Shown here piece after piece: positions 43,501 to 56,227 of a stretch of 64,000 nucleotides of DNA. The notes under the pieces were generated by a model, which saw only the letters and a list, made by a program, of their open reading frames with translations, did no database searches and was not told the origin of the DNA. How positions within the stretch are numbered: the first letter of the stretch is position 1; every line of letters begins with the position of its first letter. Source of the stretch: Lepidurus packardi (lineage: Eukaryota; Arthropoda; Branchiopoda; Notostraca; Triopsidae); assembly GCA_023053545.1 (NCBI GenBank), contig JAKZAN010000007.1, positions 8,742,001-8,806,000 on the forward strand. The letters are read 5' to 3'. A program made the position numbers and the translations under genes.

Positions 43501-46500
43501 CTTGAAACGAGTAGCTCGTTCCGTTTTTTTTTAACTTTTTTGGTTTGCTTGCTTTTTTAAAACGTCCCAAATGGGTCTAGACTTTTTCAACTTTTTGAGA
43601 TTTTTTTTTTTTTTTTGGTTCGTTCTCTCTCTCTCTCTCTCTCTCCGCTAAAGGTCATAACCTAGTTAATGAGATTCCCAGCTGCCCCTTTTATGGCTTA
43701 TGCCATGGTGTTGTTCATGACCCACCTTTTTTGGCATGTGTGTGTTCTCGGAGCTTTTGGTCTTAACGGTTCGACGGATAGTTTATTATTCGAAAGGGCA
43801 TCCTAAGGAACGCTTCCATCTTTATAACCGAATCGCGCCAACTCGCATTCTTGCTTTTTACTGGGTTGGAGAGAGATGTATATTGTTGGGAATGGCTAAC
43901 TTTTTTGCCGATCTTACCCCCCAGGAAAAGACACATGGAAAAAAGAAGAGGAGAGCCAAACGAAACTACGCACCTGTTGCTTTATCAATCAGAGTCCCAG
44001 CTTTGACAGTGAGCTGCCCTACTCACGACTTGGGGAGAAAAAATAGTTTGTAGCCAAAAGGTTTTTTCCGAGTGGGGATCTCTCTAATCTCGAGATTAAA
44101 AGAAACGTTGTTCATCCTCGCTCTACAACAAGTTTGCGTGAGAAGCAAACGTTTTCTTGGCTGGGTACCGGAAAATGATTCTCATTAGCATAGGGCGTTC
44201 CACACTCCCCCCTTGCTCAAGTCATTTGTCATGGTCTTCTAAGTAGAACCCTGGGTCTATTCTTTCTAATTTGGCCTAGGCCCAACCTCCTTCCCCCCCT
44301 ACCGAAATACGAACAGCTTATTTTGGCTACTAAAGAGTGGGTTTTGATAGTTTCGTTTAGTAAACCAACCAACAAGGCGTTCCAAAACGTTACAAAACAT
44401 TCCAGAAGCTTGACTAAGTCGTCTCTGCAGACTCCGCAGGGACTGCAGTACGAGGTAACCATATCAGAGCTTAAGTAAATATTGTTATTCAAGTAAAATA
44501 GGTATTCTGACCATCTATTCTGATAAGTAAACTAGTTAAAATATGTAGGATTGAGGGAAACCTGCCTAATCCAGAAAAGCTGCAACGATAAATTTCTGCC
44601 TAACTGTACCTCAAAAGAAGGGTTCAAAAAGGGTGAAAAACAGGTTCGAGGGAGAGTACAAAAAATGTGATAAAATAAGGGGAAATGGAGCAAGGATTTT
44701 TTTGAAGACTGCATTTCCTGTTGGGTTCAGTAAGTCCATTTCTATGTAAAAATCCAGCGCTAATACCCACAGAGTTCTTAACAGTTTTCTCCCAGACCTT
44801 GGTTGTATATTAACCATTCGTATACAGTATACTGTACGGAGTGTAGTGGTATAACCATACCTGTCCCTGTTTCCCCCTCCTCGCTGGTGCTGCTGCGTGC
44901 CACGGTTGGCGGCAGGGTTGTAGCCGTTTTGGCAAATGGTAGCTGAAGGTAGACAGGTATACAGCCTCGGCCTCGTTTAAGTTACACTTTTATGGCCATT
45001 TAGTCGTCGTCCTAAACATTTCATGTCTACCGATTCTCTCTTTCTCCCTAATTTCATTACCAATATATGCCTTTCTTCCCTTTTTATGTTTCCTGAGATT
45101 TTTATTACATAGGGGGCAACTCGATTAATTACCACAAAAGAGATCCCCCTTCCCCAAACAATTAGATAACACTTTTTTTCAGGAAATCCCTCACAAGAAT
45201 CTGTTTATTCTAATTTACAACTAATTACTATATAGCTAGAAGGTAATAGAAGGGAAAAAGTCCTCACTAAAAACAAGTTTCATGTTTACTTTTTGCGAAC
45301 ATTTGAGCGATTGTGTTTGGTTGACGAGGGTGATAGTGGGCGGTCTTTGGAGTGTAATGTATTCCAGTTTTGCTCATTTCTCCTCTTTTTTTTGTCCTGT
45401 TTTTCTTGCATGCCTTTTTTGTACAAACCTTGACGACTTGACGAAGCACAGATCCGCCCTTTATGCACTGATGTATTAGTTCTGAATAGCGGAGTTGAGG
45501 GACCCCAGACTCCGTCAGACTTCTGCAATAGATATATACAGACATGGGTGCGGTTTTTGTGAGCCAAAAAGGAAGAAGAAAAGGTCTTAAATCGTTTGGC
45601 TTTATATCGTTGCTTTATATTGCATATGACAAGCCATTTTTATTGATTAGTGATTTGTTTCTTTTTCCCCCCGCGAATGACTGATGCGTTGATACTTTGC
45701 TATTCGTGGAATGCTGTCTAGAGAGGTGATAAAAGGATTAGCCATCGGAATGCATAACAATGCTACTTTTACTATGGAATCTCGCGAGTCTTGTTTTTCT
45801 TTGCATCTTTTACTATAGCATGTGAGGTCTAGACTACCATGAGAGGTACTAAAGACTGACTCATCTAGTAATAATGTCACTATAGGCGATCCATAAAAGT
45901 ATTTGTCATCTCTCTCGTCTTGATCTTCGTTTTTCTAAAGGCAGTTTATATTTTGGAAGAGGGGCCCCCGAAAGCTATCATACAACAAAAAGTCCTGTGA
46001 TTCCAATTGGCATTCGTCAGAGGCTTCCGCACAAAACCTTTGGCTGTGGCTCTTGGAAAGTCTTAGTTGGGTTTCAATGCAGGACTTGCTGGTTGCGTAT
46101 GCAACAACAAGCTGCACGCTTAACATAAATATGGTGCTTAATGCAACTTGTGTGATGTCTGTCAGTGGCCGGTTTGTTGGCGCCAAGCCCCCAGCCGCAT
46201 TTAATGCTATCGTTGTGTTGTTGCTAAACTTCTCCAAACGGGTAAAAATCACAGCTTCATTAATAGTTGGCCTTACGACTGCCTCCTCGGTGACAACTGC
46301 TCTCAGTACCAGCGTTCTATTAATTCTATTTTTGTTAATTTTTTTTCTGTAATTTCGCATAAATCGCTCAACCAACTAAATTTTGTTTAGCGCTCACAGT
46401 TTAGGACTCATTTTATTGTATAGAGAGTTAAGCAGCCATAGAATGGCTGGCGTCTTTCCTTTTTTGCCAAAGTTTCTATCTTATAGTGTTGTGTTGTCTG

Positions 46501-47830
46501 TGTTAGTTCTTAGAATTAATGAGCTGGGGTTTTACTGCTGACGAGGAATGCGGCGTCAGTTCAGTGTAGGCAGCGTTTTTTCGAGTTGGCCTTTTCTTTT
46601 TCTTTTTACGTTTTGTCTTGTTTCATTCTGGGGAAAAGTCCATCTTCACCAGAGCTACTTATGTGGAGAACTGGAGACCAACATTTCTTGGCAGCTGTAG
46701 CTAAGTAAATTTGCCTTACCAACCCTCCCCTTCCATTACGCGACCTTGTCGTAACAAGAAACGTTTGAGTATGTAATAGTGAATAAGTCGTCATTAAGAT
46801 TGCGCTTATTGAATTAATAATCGGGAGGAATTAATGCGAAGTGCATCCGTTCCGTTGTGTAGAATCTCCATTCTTCTGAGACTGCAGAACCTCTGCTACT
46901 GCAAGTTTGGGAAAGGTTTTTAACATGCGGTTTGATGTGACGGGTCCGTTATGCAGTGTCAAACAGGTGTTCGGGATTATGGTAATGTAACGTATTACGA
47001 AATGTGCCGGGGCCAAAATGCTAATAAAGCTTCTTGCTCAACTTGAACAGTTGTAAAAATGTTCGTGATTTGATCCGTCTGCTTCACAGACCCAAAATTT
47101 ATTTATTTATTTAATTTGCTATTTTTCGCTCTGTGGATTGTTATTGCGCCTATATGGTTTTATTAATCAGCAGGTGGTTAGTCAAGAGGGAGGAAGGGGG
47201 AGGGATGGGAATGGTTGTTGTGTACACCACATGATAGGGGTTTGATGTGTGAATGAGGGAGAGAGGCTGGGACTATGTTATGTGTGTATGTTAGGTTAGT
47301 TTTTAGTTTATCTTAACGTCGTCAAGGGTCTGGCATGGGTCGGTGGAATGAAGCTTCTCTTCCACACAGTCATTCGCCCGACCCGCGACCGAGACACACA
47401 CATTCCCGTTCCACGCCAACCTAACGGACGTGCAAGAGGGAGAGCCAGAGCCTTAGACGTGAGCAGGCAGGAGTCGAGAAACAGAAGCTAGATTGCGGCT
47501 CAAGTGAATCTCCAGTTCTCCAGGCGTGACTCGTAAAACCCTCCACCACCAACCCATGGCTATTACATACTTTCGGGTTAGAAATCATAGACAGTTAAAT
47601 CAATTCCACGTTGTTGTCCTTGTCACCGCATCGTTGCTACGCGTCTCTGATCCGAGTCAGCGGTTGTTATCGTGGACCTTTATAACCTGCCCAGTCTTTT
47701 TCGAGATTGTGTTTCAAGGTACCCGCACCTAGTAAACTAGTGCTTACTTTATGATTATTTAGTGTTTACATTAGGATCGTAGCTGTGTAGGTTATGGGTA
47801 GCACTGCTTACGTTGTTCCATTTCCATTAC

Positions 47831-47938
47831 GTTTTCATTGTTGAGCAAAATGTTGTTTTGGTGCAGTGAGCAAATTTTCATTGTTGAGCAAAATGTTGTT
47901 TTGGTGCAGTGAGCAAATTTTCATTGTTTAGCAAAATG
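47831..47938. repeat. 43-bp tandem repeat, about 2.5 copies
   Basis: The unit TTTTCATTGTTGAGCAAAAT and on to GTGCAGTGAGCAAA is repeated twice in full, with a third partial copy that has one substitution. Confidence 0.85.
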
Positions 47939-49399
47939 TCAGTTGTAATACTTTTGGAGGAGTTAAGAGAAAATTGAACATAATGATTGAGTTTCTTTTT
48001 AGGTATATCTTTGGAACCAGTTTCCGTATGGCAGCGTTTTGGGAGGGATGACATCCGTAGCATATGAGAAGATTCTGTGGCATATCTTATCCTTGCTCTT
48101 CTCCCTCTCCTCTCCTCGATTCGGATTCATCAATTAATCAACGTTTGCCGATTCATGAATGTCAAGTGGGGCACGCAAGCCTGAGCACGCAACATTTCAC
48201 GTCCTGGGCACGACGTTGGAGGCCCAACAGTCGGGAGCTCCTAGCCCAAGCTGAAAGCTCAAACGCCAAAAAAGCTCAAGGATACGAAGGAGAGAGAGCG
48301 AGACGAGTCAGTGGAAGTCTAGATCCAGTCCGGGCCTTCGAAAAGGTCCGTACACGCACATGGAACCACAAGCTGATTAAAAATGCATAGACCCCCAAGT
48401 GGCTAGCCAGGTTTACCTTTATACTTTTATGCTTGCTCACATTTTTATTTAGTTTTAGTTGGGGGCTATGACGTGGCTCTGCGTAAAGAGGCTAAAAATG
48501 TGGAAAGTCCGCTGACGGGAAAGATTGATGTCTGGAATTCTAGAAGTTTTCCGCCCGCCGAAATGTATTGCGCTGGTCGCTTGTGTTTTGAAAGAAGGTC
48601 GTAGTCTCGAGTGGATAACCTCTCGATGCTTGCCTGCCCTGGTAAGATGATCTCTGAAATGATTCCTGGTATCGGATAAAATTACGCGAGCATTCCTGCA
48701 ACACAGAACTGAAGAGTGTTATCTTATCGTCGACATCCCAGTTGGATAACAAATTTAGACGCAGAAATCGTTTGGGATGTGGAATTGGGTTCGGGTATTT
48801 GGACTAGGAAAGCAACATTAACCTTGTTTATACAAGATACATGGGGAAGAACGAACTGGAGGTGAAAGAGACGACAGTTTTTTTGGATGTTTTGGTTTAC
48901 ATCTTACCGGGCAGCATTAGATTGTAGAACAGCTTCTAATACTGTCAGGTAAAGATGTCCTCCAACACGCTACGCGACTGTTAGACATACCCAGACACGG
49001 GGTGTGCAGGATAAGGTTGCATGTTTTTCCTACGATTGTATTCACCTTCTGCTTATGTGTTTTTCAAAATAATGTCCCATCGTTTGTGTACTCAATGTAA
49101 CGCACAATTTGTTTTATTGTTTACTTGTTGCGTGGTTCAACTCTTATTCGTACGTGTATTGTTTATTGCCATGTTTTACTACGGGAAAGAGTGTACTTAT
49201 GCTTCCTTTCATAGCTTTTGCGTAATATACCAGAAATACAGTTTTAAATCCGCACGCAAAAAAGCATTAATTGCATTAACCTAAGACCAACTACAAAGTT
49301 CCAGACAATATCTCGCGAAGGATTTCGAAAATTACTGTAAATAGCAAAAATTTGCTTCTCACATTGTTTACATTTTTAACGCCTCGGTTAGTACAGCAG

Positions 49400-49642
49400 A
49401 TGGCTCTTATCTTCACTGACGAATATTCGAATCCCAAACAAACGTTCAAAGTGAATAATATTGAACCATCCTTTAGTTTCTTTTCTGATTCCTTAAAGGT
49501 ATCACAAAACGTTGGACAACGGGAAGTTGAAGTAAATTCTATTCAAAGCTTGTTTGAGGAGAACGAGAATGCAAAAAACTTAATCTCGGAACTCGAAGGC
49601 TATTGTCATGGCGCATTATCTTGTCATTCCTTATTTAATTAG
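49400..49642 (+). CDS. Possible small ORF, unconfirmed
   Basis: After an acceptor-like GTACAGCAG, the frame MALIFTDEYSNPKQ...LSCHSLFN runs 80 codons to TAG. The composition is protein-like (balanced charge, few rare residues), but I recognise no family, and it may be chance within the golgin downstream region. Confidence 0.2.
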   Translation: MALIFTDEYSNPKQTFKVNNIEPSFSFFSDSLKVSQNVGQREVEVNSIQSLFEENENAKNLISELEGYCHGALSCHSLFN

Positions 49643-50069
49643 CCTAATTAATGAAGTTGAAATGATCAAATTAAGCTTTGTCTGGAAACTAATTTCGTAA
49701 TAGTCTGGTAGTCCCACACTAACTAGCTACGTTCTGGAAAACTAAACTAATAATGCACATTAAAATATCACATCGGTTTGGAATAAACAAAATCAAGAAA
49801 AAGTCCAATATAAGAAATCCCAAAAAAGAAATGGAAATGCGTGATATGACTTTTTAGTAGACACTCTTTGGATTGGAGTATGTTTCTAGAATTTTTAGTT
49901 GTCGAACAACTTTCTTTTTTCCCCGAATCATGTTACTTTGTAATCGCACCAGAATCGTATAATGTATTAACTTGTTAAAATAATAATGCTTTGCCAAACC
50001 AGTGGAATTCCCGGAACAATTGAATGCCCCTTGTGTTCACTTCATGCGTTAAAACTGACTAGCCGCCAA

Positions 50070-53000
50070 TTAAACAAACCCTAACTGCCCCAACTAGGAA
50101 ACAAACAAACAATCAAACTCTCGATCCAATACAAGAAAAAAGAAATACTTTACCAGTGTTTGCCTCTGCTCTTCTCTCAACAAAACCGTCTGCGTCTGCT
50201 CATTCGTGAACTTGACTATTGCTGCAATAACTTTCGCCAATATCTGTAACAACAGAATCGACCAAACAAGTTTACACCAGTGCGCAAATGGCGGATTTTT
50301 GTCGACTCACCGTCGGTTGTCTTCCCATCATATATTCGTATAAAATATTGCGTAGGTACTCCAGCTCGGTAGCTTCTTCCAAAGGCGAATACTTATTCCG
50401 TACGTCAATAATTTGTCGCAAGTCCGCTGCTTCTCTCCTACATAATTACAAACCAAAGACCCCCACAAACTAAGTATCAATCCTAGCCCCTTTCAGAGAA
50501 AATTATATATACTTACTCGTATCTGTCTTTCAATCTCTCAAGCTCCTTGCTGTGCTTTTCCTCCACTTCTTTGACCTGGCCGTCCCCGCCACGATCCTTC
50601 TCTTCAGCATTTTTGCGCGTTTCCAGCATCTGCGCTTTCATCTTTTTGCAAAGCGTCTCTAGCTTACTCTTATCAGTATGTACATCGGATAAGTCACGCT
50701 GTAACTGCAAGCAACGCTCTTCCAACTCCCTGCAAGACTGGTTCTGTGCGTTTTGCGATTCTCGCAATTCCCTCAACGCCGTTTCCTTCTCCTGCAGCAC
50801 ACCTTCCAAGCTCAACGCCACTTGCTGGCTCTCTTTCAATTGCGCTTCCACGTGGCTCATGGCGGACCGTATGTCATGCAGTTCTCTAAGCATATCCGCT
50901 GCCTCAACCGAGGATTTATCCTTTTCTTTCAACAGGGCTTGAAGGTGCAGTACTTCTTGGGATGTCGAGTCCAGCTTCTCTTTCTCTGCAGCAAGTACTT
51001 TCTCCAACTTGCCGCATCGTTCCTGGAGCGCTTGCTTGGCTGCTAAGGCTTCTTGAAGTTGGCTCTCGAGTTGCTTGGCTTTTTCATCAACCTTGCTCTT
51101 CTCTCTCAAACCTTTCTTAAGGGTCTCGCAGCTCCTTTGCGCGGTCTCCAACGCAGTAGTTTTATGCAATAAATCCTTTTCTAATTGTACATTCTTGTCC
51201 TTAACTAGTGAGAAATCCTTCTGGAGTTCTGAAACTCGTTTTTGCAAGTTCGACACCTTTTCCTTCTTTCCTTTCAGTTCTTTGTCCAACTCAGCTTGGC
51301 GTTCTTCAAGTATTCGCACAGTGGATTGCAATGCCGAACTCTTTTCGATTTCTTTCTCCAGTTGTGCAGTAATTCCACCATGTTCGCTCTTCAACGAATC
51401 TACTTCAGCTTGTAATGCAGTTACGTCAGCTTGAACGCGACTTCGCGTCCATTCTTCATCTTTCAATGTTTGTTTGAGTTGCGTGGCTTCCTGTTCATAA
51501 ACACGCTTGGCTTCGACAGCAATTTCCAGCCCAATTTGGGCGTCACGTAGTTCTTTACACGAAGTGTCAACAAGTGACTCCGAGCTAGCCTGGATGTCCT
51601 TCAAACTTGCGATTTCGTCGTGTAACGCTCTAACCGTCTTGTTTATCTCCGAACTGTCTGCCAATCGCAGTTCAAGCTCTTTTTTCGTTCGTCCCTCAGC
51701 TTGTAAACTCGCTTCCAGTTCCTTTCTCACCATTTGCAACTGTTTCAAATCTGTTTCGTACGTTTTAATCTTTGATTCAAAGCGACTTTCCATGTTTAGC
51801 TTGTCGTGTTCCAGTGCCTGCAATTGTTCTTGGAGCTTCTTAGCTAGGGTTTCTTCCTTACTCAACTGATCTCGTAAAAGCACTTCCGATGCCCGCAAAG
51901 TCGCCAAATCTGATCGTAATTGGCCAACCTCGTTCTCTAAACCAGTTACTTGTTGTTCCATTCTCAATTCCAGCTCGGATTTGGCCGCCGTTAATGCGTC
52001 ATTAAAACGCTGAACATCGTTCAGCTCCCGTTCCAATCGCTCGATACTTTCAATATACTTCTCGCTTTCGGTGAGCTGCAACTCCACGCGAGATTGCAAA
52101 TCCAGGACTGTTTTTTTGTAAACGGCCAACTCTTGAACGTCAGCACCCAAATCACGTTCCTTGGCCAGGAATTCAGCTTGTTTGTCCTCCAAATTGGCCA
52201 AAGTTCTTTGCAACTCCTCCTCGAGCTCTTTCACGCGCAGTTTCTCGCTTTCATTCTCTTCGTTAAGCTGTTGACAGTGTCCTTCCAAAACCTGATGTTG
52301 ATTTCTCAACGCCTCAAACTGCGCTTCGGTTTGCACCAACTTTTGCTCCAAGCCTATAATCTGCGACGATTTCGCGTCAATCGATATGTCGAAAGACTCG
52401 CACTTGGAAGTAAGCTCTACAATTGTTTTCTCCTTCTCCTCAAGGGCTTGCTGGAGTAACCGAAGTTGATCTTCTGTGTCGAAAAGACGCTTGTGGGATC
52501 CTTCCATTTCGAGTTCCCAGTTCTTGAGCTGGGTTTTTAATTCCTCGCTTTCTTTACCAGATTCGGCGACTTGGACGCGCTGTTCTCCTATTGTATTGTT
52601 GAGAAGCTGGGTCAAATGCGCCTTGTCACTTTCCAAGGCGGCAACTTTGCTTGACAGGCTCTGAAATTCCTCCAAAGCCGGCAATTGGGCCAGAAGCGCG
52701 CTTTTCTCCTCGAGCAAACGCTCGGCTTCTTGCAAATTTCTCTGGCAGTTATGGCGCTCCTCCATTAAGTCGCTGACACGCTTTTCCAGGCCTTCGAGCT
52801 GCTTCTGGCGAATCGTTTCCACTTCTCCGTTCTGTGCAAATTCCCGAACCATAGCATCCTTTTCCTCCAAGACCGTTTGGAGCTCCTGGAGTTTCTTTTC
52901 GAGGTGTTCCCGATGGCTCGAGGCTTCCGCCAAGGTTCCGCGAAGGGCCTCTAATTCCTGTAAATGTCGCGTGCGATTGTCTTCAATCTGACGAACCCAA

Positions 53001-55940
53001 TCTTGGCGCTCTGACACTAACTCTTCTTTGAGTTTCTCGAGCTTGTGTTGGCGGTCGTTGAGGTCTGATTGCAGAGAACAGAGTTCCGACTCTTGTTGAG
53101 CGAGTTTAGTACCGAATTCCATATTCTGAGCCTCTAAAGCCACTTTGCTCTCCTCGTTTAGCTCAGTTAGGACTTTATGATGTTCTTCTTCTTGCAGTCG
53201 CAACGCTCGTTGGGCCTCAGCTTCCAGACGCTTAGCTTCCTCGGTTTCTCGGAACAGTTTCTTCTTTTCTTCCTCAACGTCGCTGAATTTCTTGTCCATA
53301 TCCTCTTGCAGCAATCTTAAAGCTTCCATCTTGCCTCTTGACATTTCCTGAGCAAAAAGAAGAAAAGTTTCATTAGTTCCTCAATAGCCAGACTATGGAG
53401 CAGCTAACTGGTAGACTGCGGCTACAACACCGATATTACATACTTGGCAAACTCGTTGGCGCTCTTCTTCCACGTTGGCCTCAAAATCGACTCGCTCATC
53501 TTTCAGTTTCTCAAGTCCGGTTTCCAGTTCCGCTACGTGGCTCTTGAGCTGGATTTTTTCACTTTCCAGGTCTTTGATCTGACCCCAGAGCTTCTGCACT
53601 TGACCTTCTTTGGCTTCCAACTCGCCAGCTAAACGTTGCTGGGTCTGCGCAATACCCAAAGCAGTTTCCTGCTCTTGCTTGCGTAACGTTTCTATCTCCA
53701 CGCGAGCCAAAGTCAGGTTTTCTGTCAACTCTGATAACTGCGATGTATTGGACGCCTATATAGGGGAATAATTAAGAATAAATCCATAATTAATAGGAAA
53801 ATTCACTTAAAATTCGTAGAATTGTGAATTACTTCAAGTTCGTTTACTCGCGTTTCCAAATCCTGCTTTTCCTTCTGCAGGGTGAGACTTCGTTCCTTCT
53901 GGTTCTTAATATGCTCTTTGCACTTGTGAAGAAGCCCCTCTAATTCTGTTATGCGTGCTGTAAAATAAGTCAAATTTCACGGGCTTTCCAGAATAAGAAA
54001 ACTTATTTCAACTTAATATACAAACTTAATAACTCAAACTTCAACATGTAATAAGATTAATGTATCTGGTCTACTTAAGCTAACTAATTAAATGGGTGTA
54101 ACTCATTTAGTCAAGAGATTTAAAAAAAATAAACTTATTTCAAGTACATTTATGCGTGCTGTAAAATAAGTCAAATTTCAGGAGCTTTCAAGAATAAGAA
54201 AACTTATTTCAACTTAATATACAAACATAATAACTCAAACTTCAACATGTAATACGATTAATGTATCTGGTCTACTTAAGTTAACTAATTAAATGGGTGT
54301 AACTCATTTAGTCAAGAGATTTAAAAAAAAAGAAACTTATTTCAAGTACATTAATGCGTGCTGTAAAATAAGTCAAATTTCAGGAACTTTCAAGAATAAG
54401 AAAACTTATTTAACTTAATATACAAACATAATAACTCAAACTTCAACATGTAATACGAATGTATCTTGTCTACTTAAGTTAACTAATGAAATGGGTGTAA
54501 CTCATTTACTCAAGAAATTTAAAGAAAAAGAAACTTATTTCAAGTACACGACTAATTGAAAATGTAATGTGGTTAATACATCTACTTTAATTAAGCTAAG
54601 TAATTCAACTTTCTTAATTCATTTCGTTCACCTTTCTGTGCCGCAAGCTCCGGATTTGCAGGAAGTGGCGGAGCTTCTTCATGGATGTCAACCAGTTTCT
54701 CGTCTGCAACTTCTTTGTCATCTTCCAGCTTCTTTCCCTCTTTCAACCAGGTTATCTATCGCCATTAAGATAAGCCCACGTGAGACCAAGAGATAATGTT
54801 ATTCTGTACCTTCGTGTTTAAAACGTTGATCAGACTATCTTTTTCTTCCAAATCGCTCCGTAAGTTCTCCTCCAGATGGGCTTTGGCTTGTTGTTCTAAT
54901 TGACATTGTTCACGCAACTCCGCAAGGCGTCTCAAAGCTTTATCTTGGCTCTCGGTTAAAATAGTCTACATCCAAACCCCTTTAGATGCGAACGAACGAA
55001 CGAAATGCGATGTTACTTAAAAAAACTACCTTTATTTTCTCTTTTTCTCTCTCGAGCTCTCGGTAATGCTTCGCAAGGTCCACATAGCGTCCCTTATACT
55101 TGTGATAACGAGCTCTAGTCTTTTGACAGACGGCAAAGAGCTGCTCTTTGGAGATTAGAGTCAAATCGGGTGAATTATCCTCAAATTCGCTGGCGGTAGA
55201 TTCCAAATCAGACTGAGAAAAGCGAAATTAATTCACTTAATTACTAGAATATTTAGGTAAGAGTGGTTTGTACTTGTAAACTATAAGCGTTGGCAGGTGA
55301 CTCATAGTACGAAAACAAGGGTGGCTCGCTGATGATGGAGTTCAGGGATGATTGTCGTGATAGAGAGCCACGGTTAGCACGGGGCATGACTCCTTTATCG
55401 CTCAGGTCTACTGTTTGGAATGATTGTTGTTTTTGTGGGCTATTCTCATCATCTTCCGCCAGACTAAACTGGGATGCACCGTCCGAAACGTCTACTAAGG
55501 GCTAAAACGCACATTGGAATAAGCAATTAAGTTAAGTTTGGATTCTAATTCTAATATAAAATTATTGGAAGCATGGCAAACCTGCTTGTTGTTTGACAAA
55601 CCCAAACCGGGACCTTCTTTGCCGTTACCATCAAGTAATCCATCACGATTAAAAGGCGAATACTAAAACCAGCACCATAAAAAAATGAGATTCCCAAAGC
55701 GGCAAAACATTACGAAATAAATCCATAAAACATAAGGATAAGCAACACTCGAAAACGAATAAAACACCCGGCTCAACTTTCTCCACAAGATATTTTATCG
55801 CGTGGAAAGCGGATAAAAGCGCCTTAAGAATCAAATAAATAAAGATAATTTACTTGAGACAGCTGTTGGACTGTTGAAGGTAACCTCAAGGAGGCCTGGT
55901 TCACTTCTTCGGTGATTTTATCCTTCAGTTTCTTGAACAT
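50070..55940 (-). CDS. GRIP-domain golgin, golgin-245/GOLGA4 type
   Basis: Twelve exons on the complement: 55940-55854, 55662-55582, 55501-55274, 55212-55030, 54965-54810, 54755-54632, 53957-53833, 53755-53444, 53347-50517, 50437-50311, 50243-50154 and 50093-50070. All are in phase, giving 1455 residues. The N-terminus MFKKLKDKITEEV matches the conserved start of golgin-245/golgin-97. Residues about 140-1395 are almost continuous coiled coil, 943 of them in one giant exon. The C-terminal GRIP domain (ELEYLRNILYEYMMGRQPT / ILAKVIAAIVKFTNEQTQ, about residues 1402-1448) contains the Tyr that contacts ARL1 in known GRIP domains, and is closest to golgin-245. The family tethers vesicles at the trans-Golgi network. 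The last exon (LGQLGFV-stop) is a short, less certain call. Intron 6 holds a three-copy repeat. Confidence 0.92.
53953..54555. repeat. Three-copy ~200-bp tandem repeat in golgin intron 6
   Basis: Copies begin with TGCGTGCTGTAAAATAAGTC at about 53953, 54153 and 54355, and each ends near TTATTTCAAGTACA. They differ by a few percent. Because the repeat starts at the first bases of exon 7, every copy contains the same - strand acceptor, TTTTACAG/CACGCA. Confidence 0.9.
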
Positions 55941-56227
55941 TTCTAGAAACTTGACTTAACAACACGATAAATACTCCCAACCACGGCCTTATTGACATGT
56001 CACTTCTATGTTAAGTACTAGCACTGATTTGTAGATGGCGTACTTAACGCGTCAATTATAAAACCCACCTTTCAAAGACAACTAACTGAATGAGATAGCA
56101 GAATTGAAAGACAAAAACATGTTCTACAATAAATGCAGATTGTCTTTAATTTTCCTTTCATTCCAATAAGTCAATTCAGATTTGAAATAAACATGTACTG
56201 TCGTCTCTTATAAGCAAATAAACTGAA

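Larger units (their letters stand above)
37516..50069. other. 12.5-kb gene-poor region
   Basis: I find no exon chain with recognisable protein similarity on either strand. It has a G-run at about 38559-38571, a CT microsatellite at about 43623-43646, several long A/T runs, and a 43-bp tandem repeat at 47831-47938. Isolated frames such as 46053-46352 (+), hydrophobic, and its complement 45935-46375 lack flanking exons. GC is close to that of the 1-7 kb region. It may hold introns, long non-coding RNA or distal regulatory DNA, and the 3' UTR of the golgin at its right end. Confidence 0.45.

Noticed and set aside
44881-44960. Possible second tRNA in the gene-poor region
   Set aside because: No cloverleaf could be drawn and neither an A box nor a B box is present.
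46053-46352. Hydrophobic 99-residue frame as a membrane protein gene
   Set aside because: An overlapping frame of similar length exists on the opposite strand, and neither has splice partners or family resemblance.
50547-53000. Multiple Ser/Cys-rich frames on the + strand
   Set aside because: They are antisense shadows of the golgin coiled-coil exon, whose Glu/Leu/Lys codons read as Ser/Phe/Cys on the other strand.
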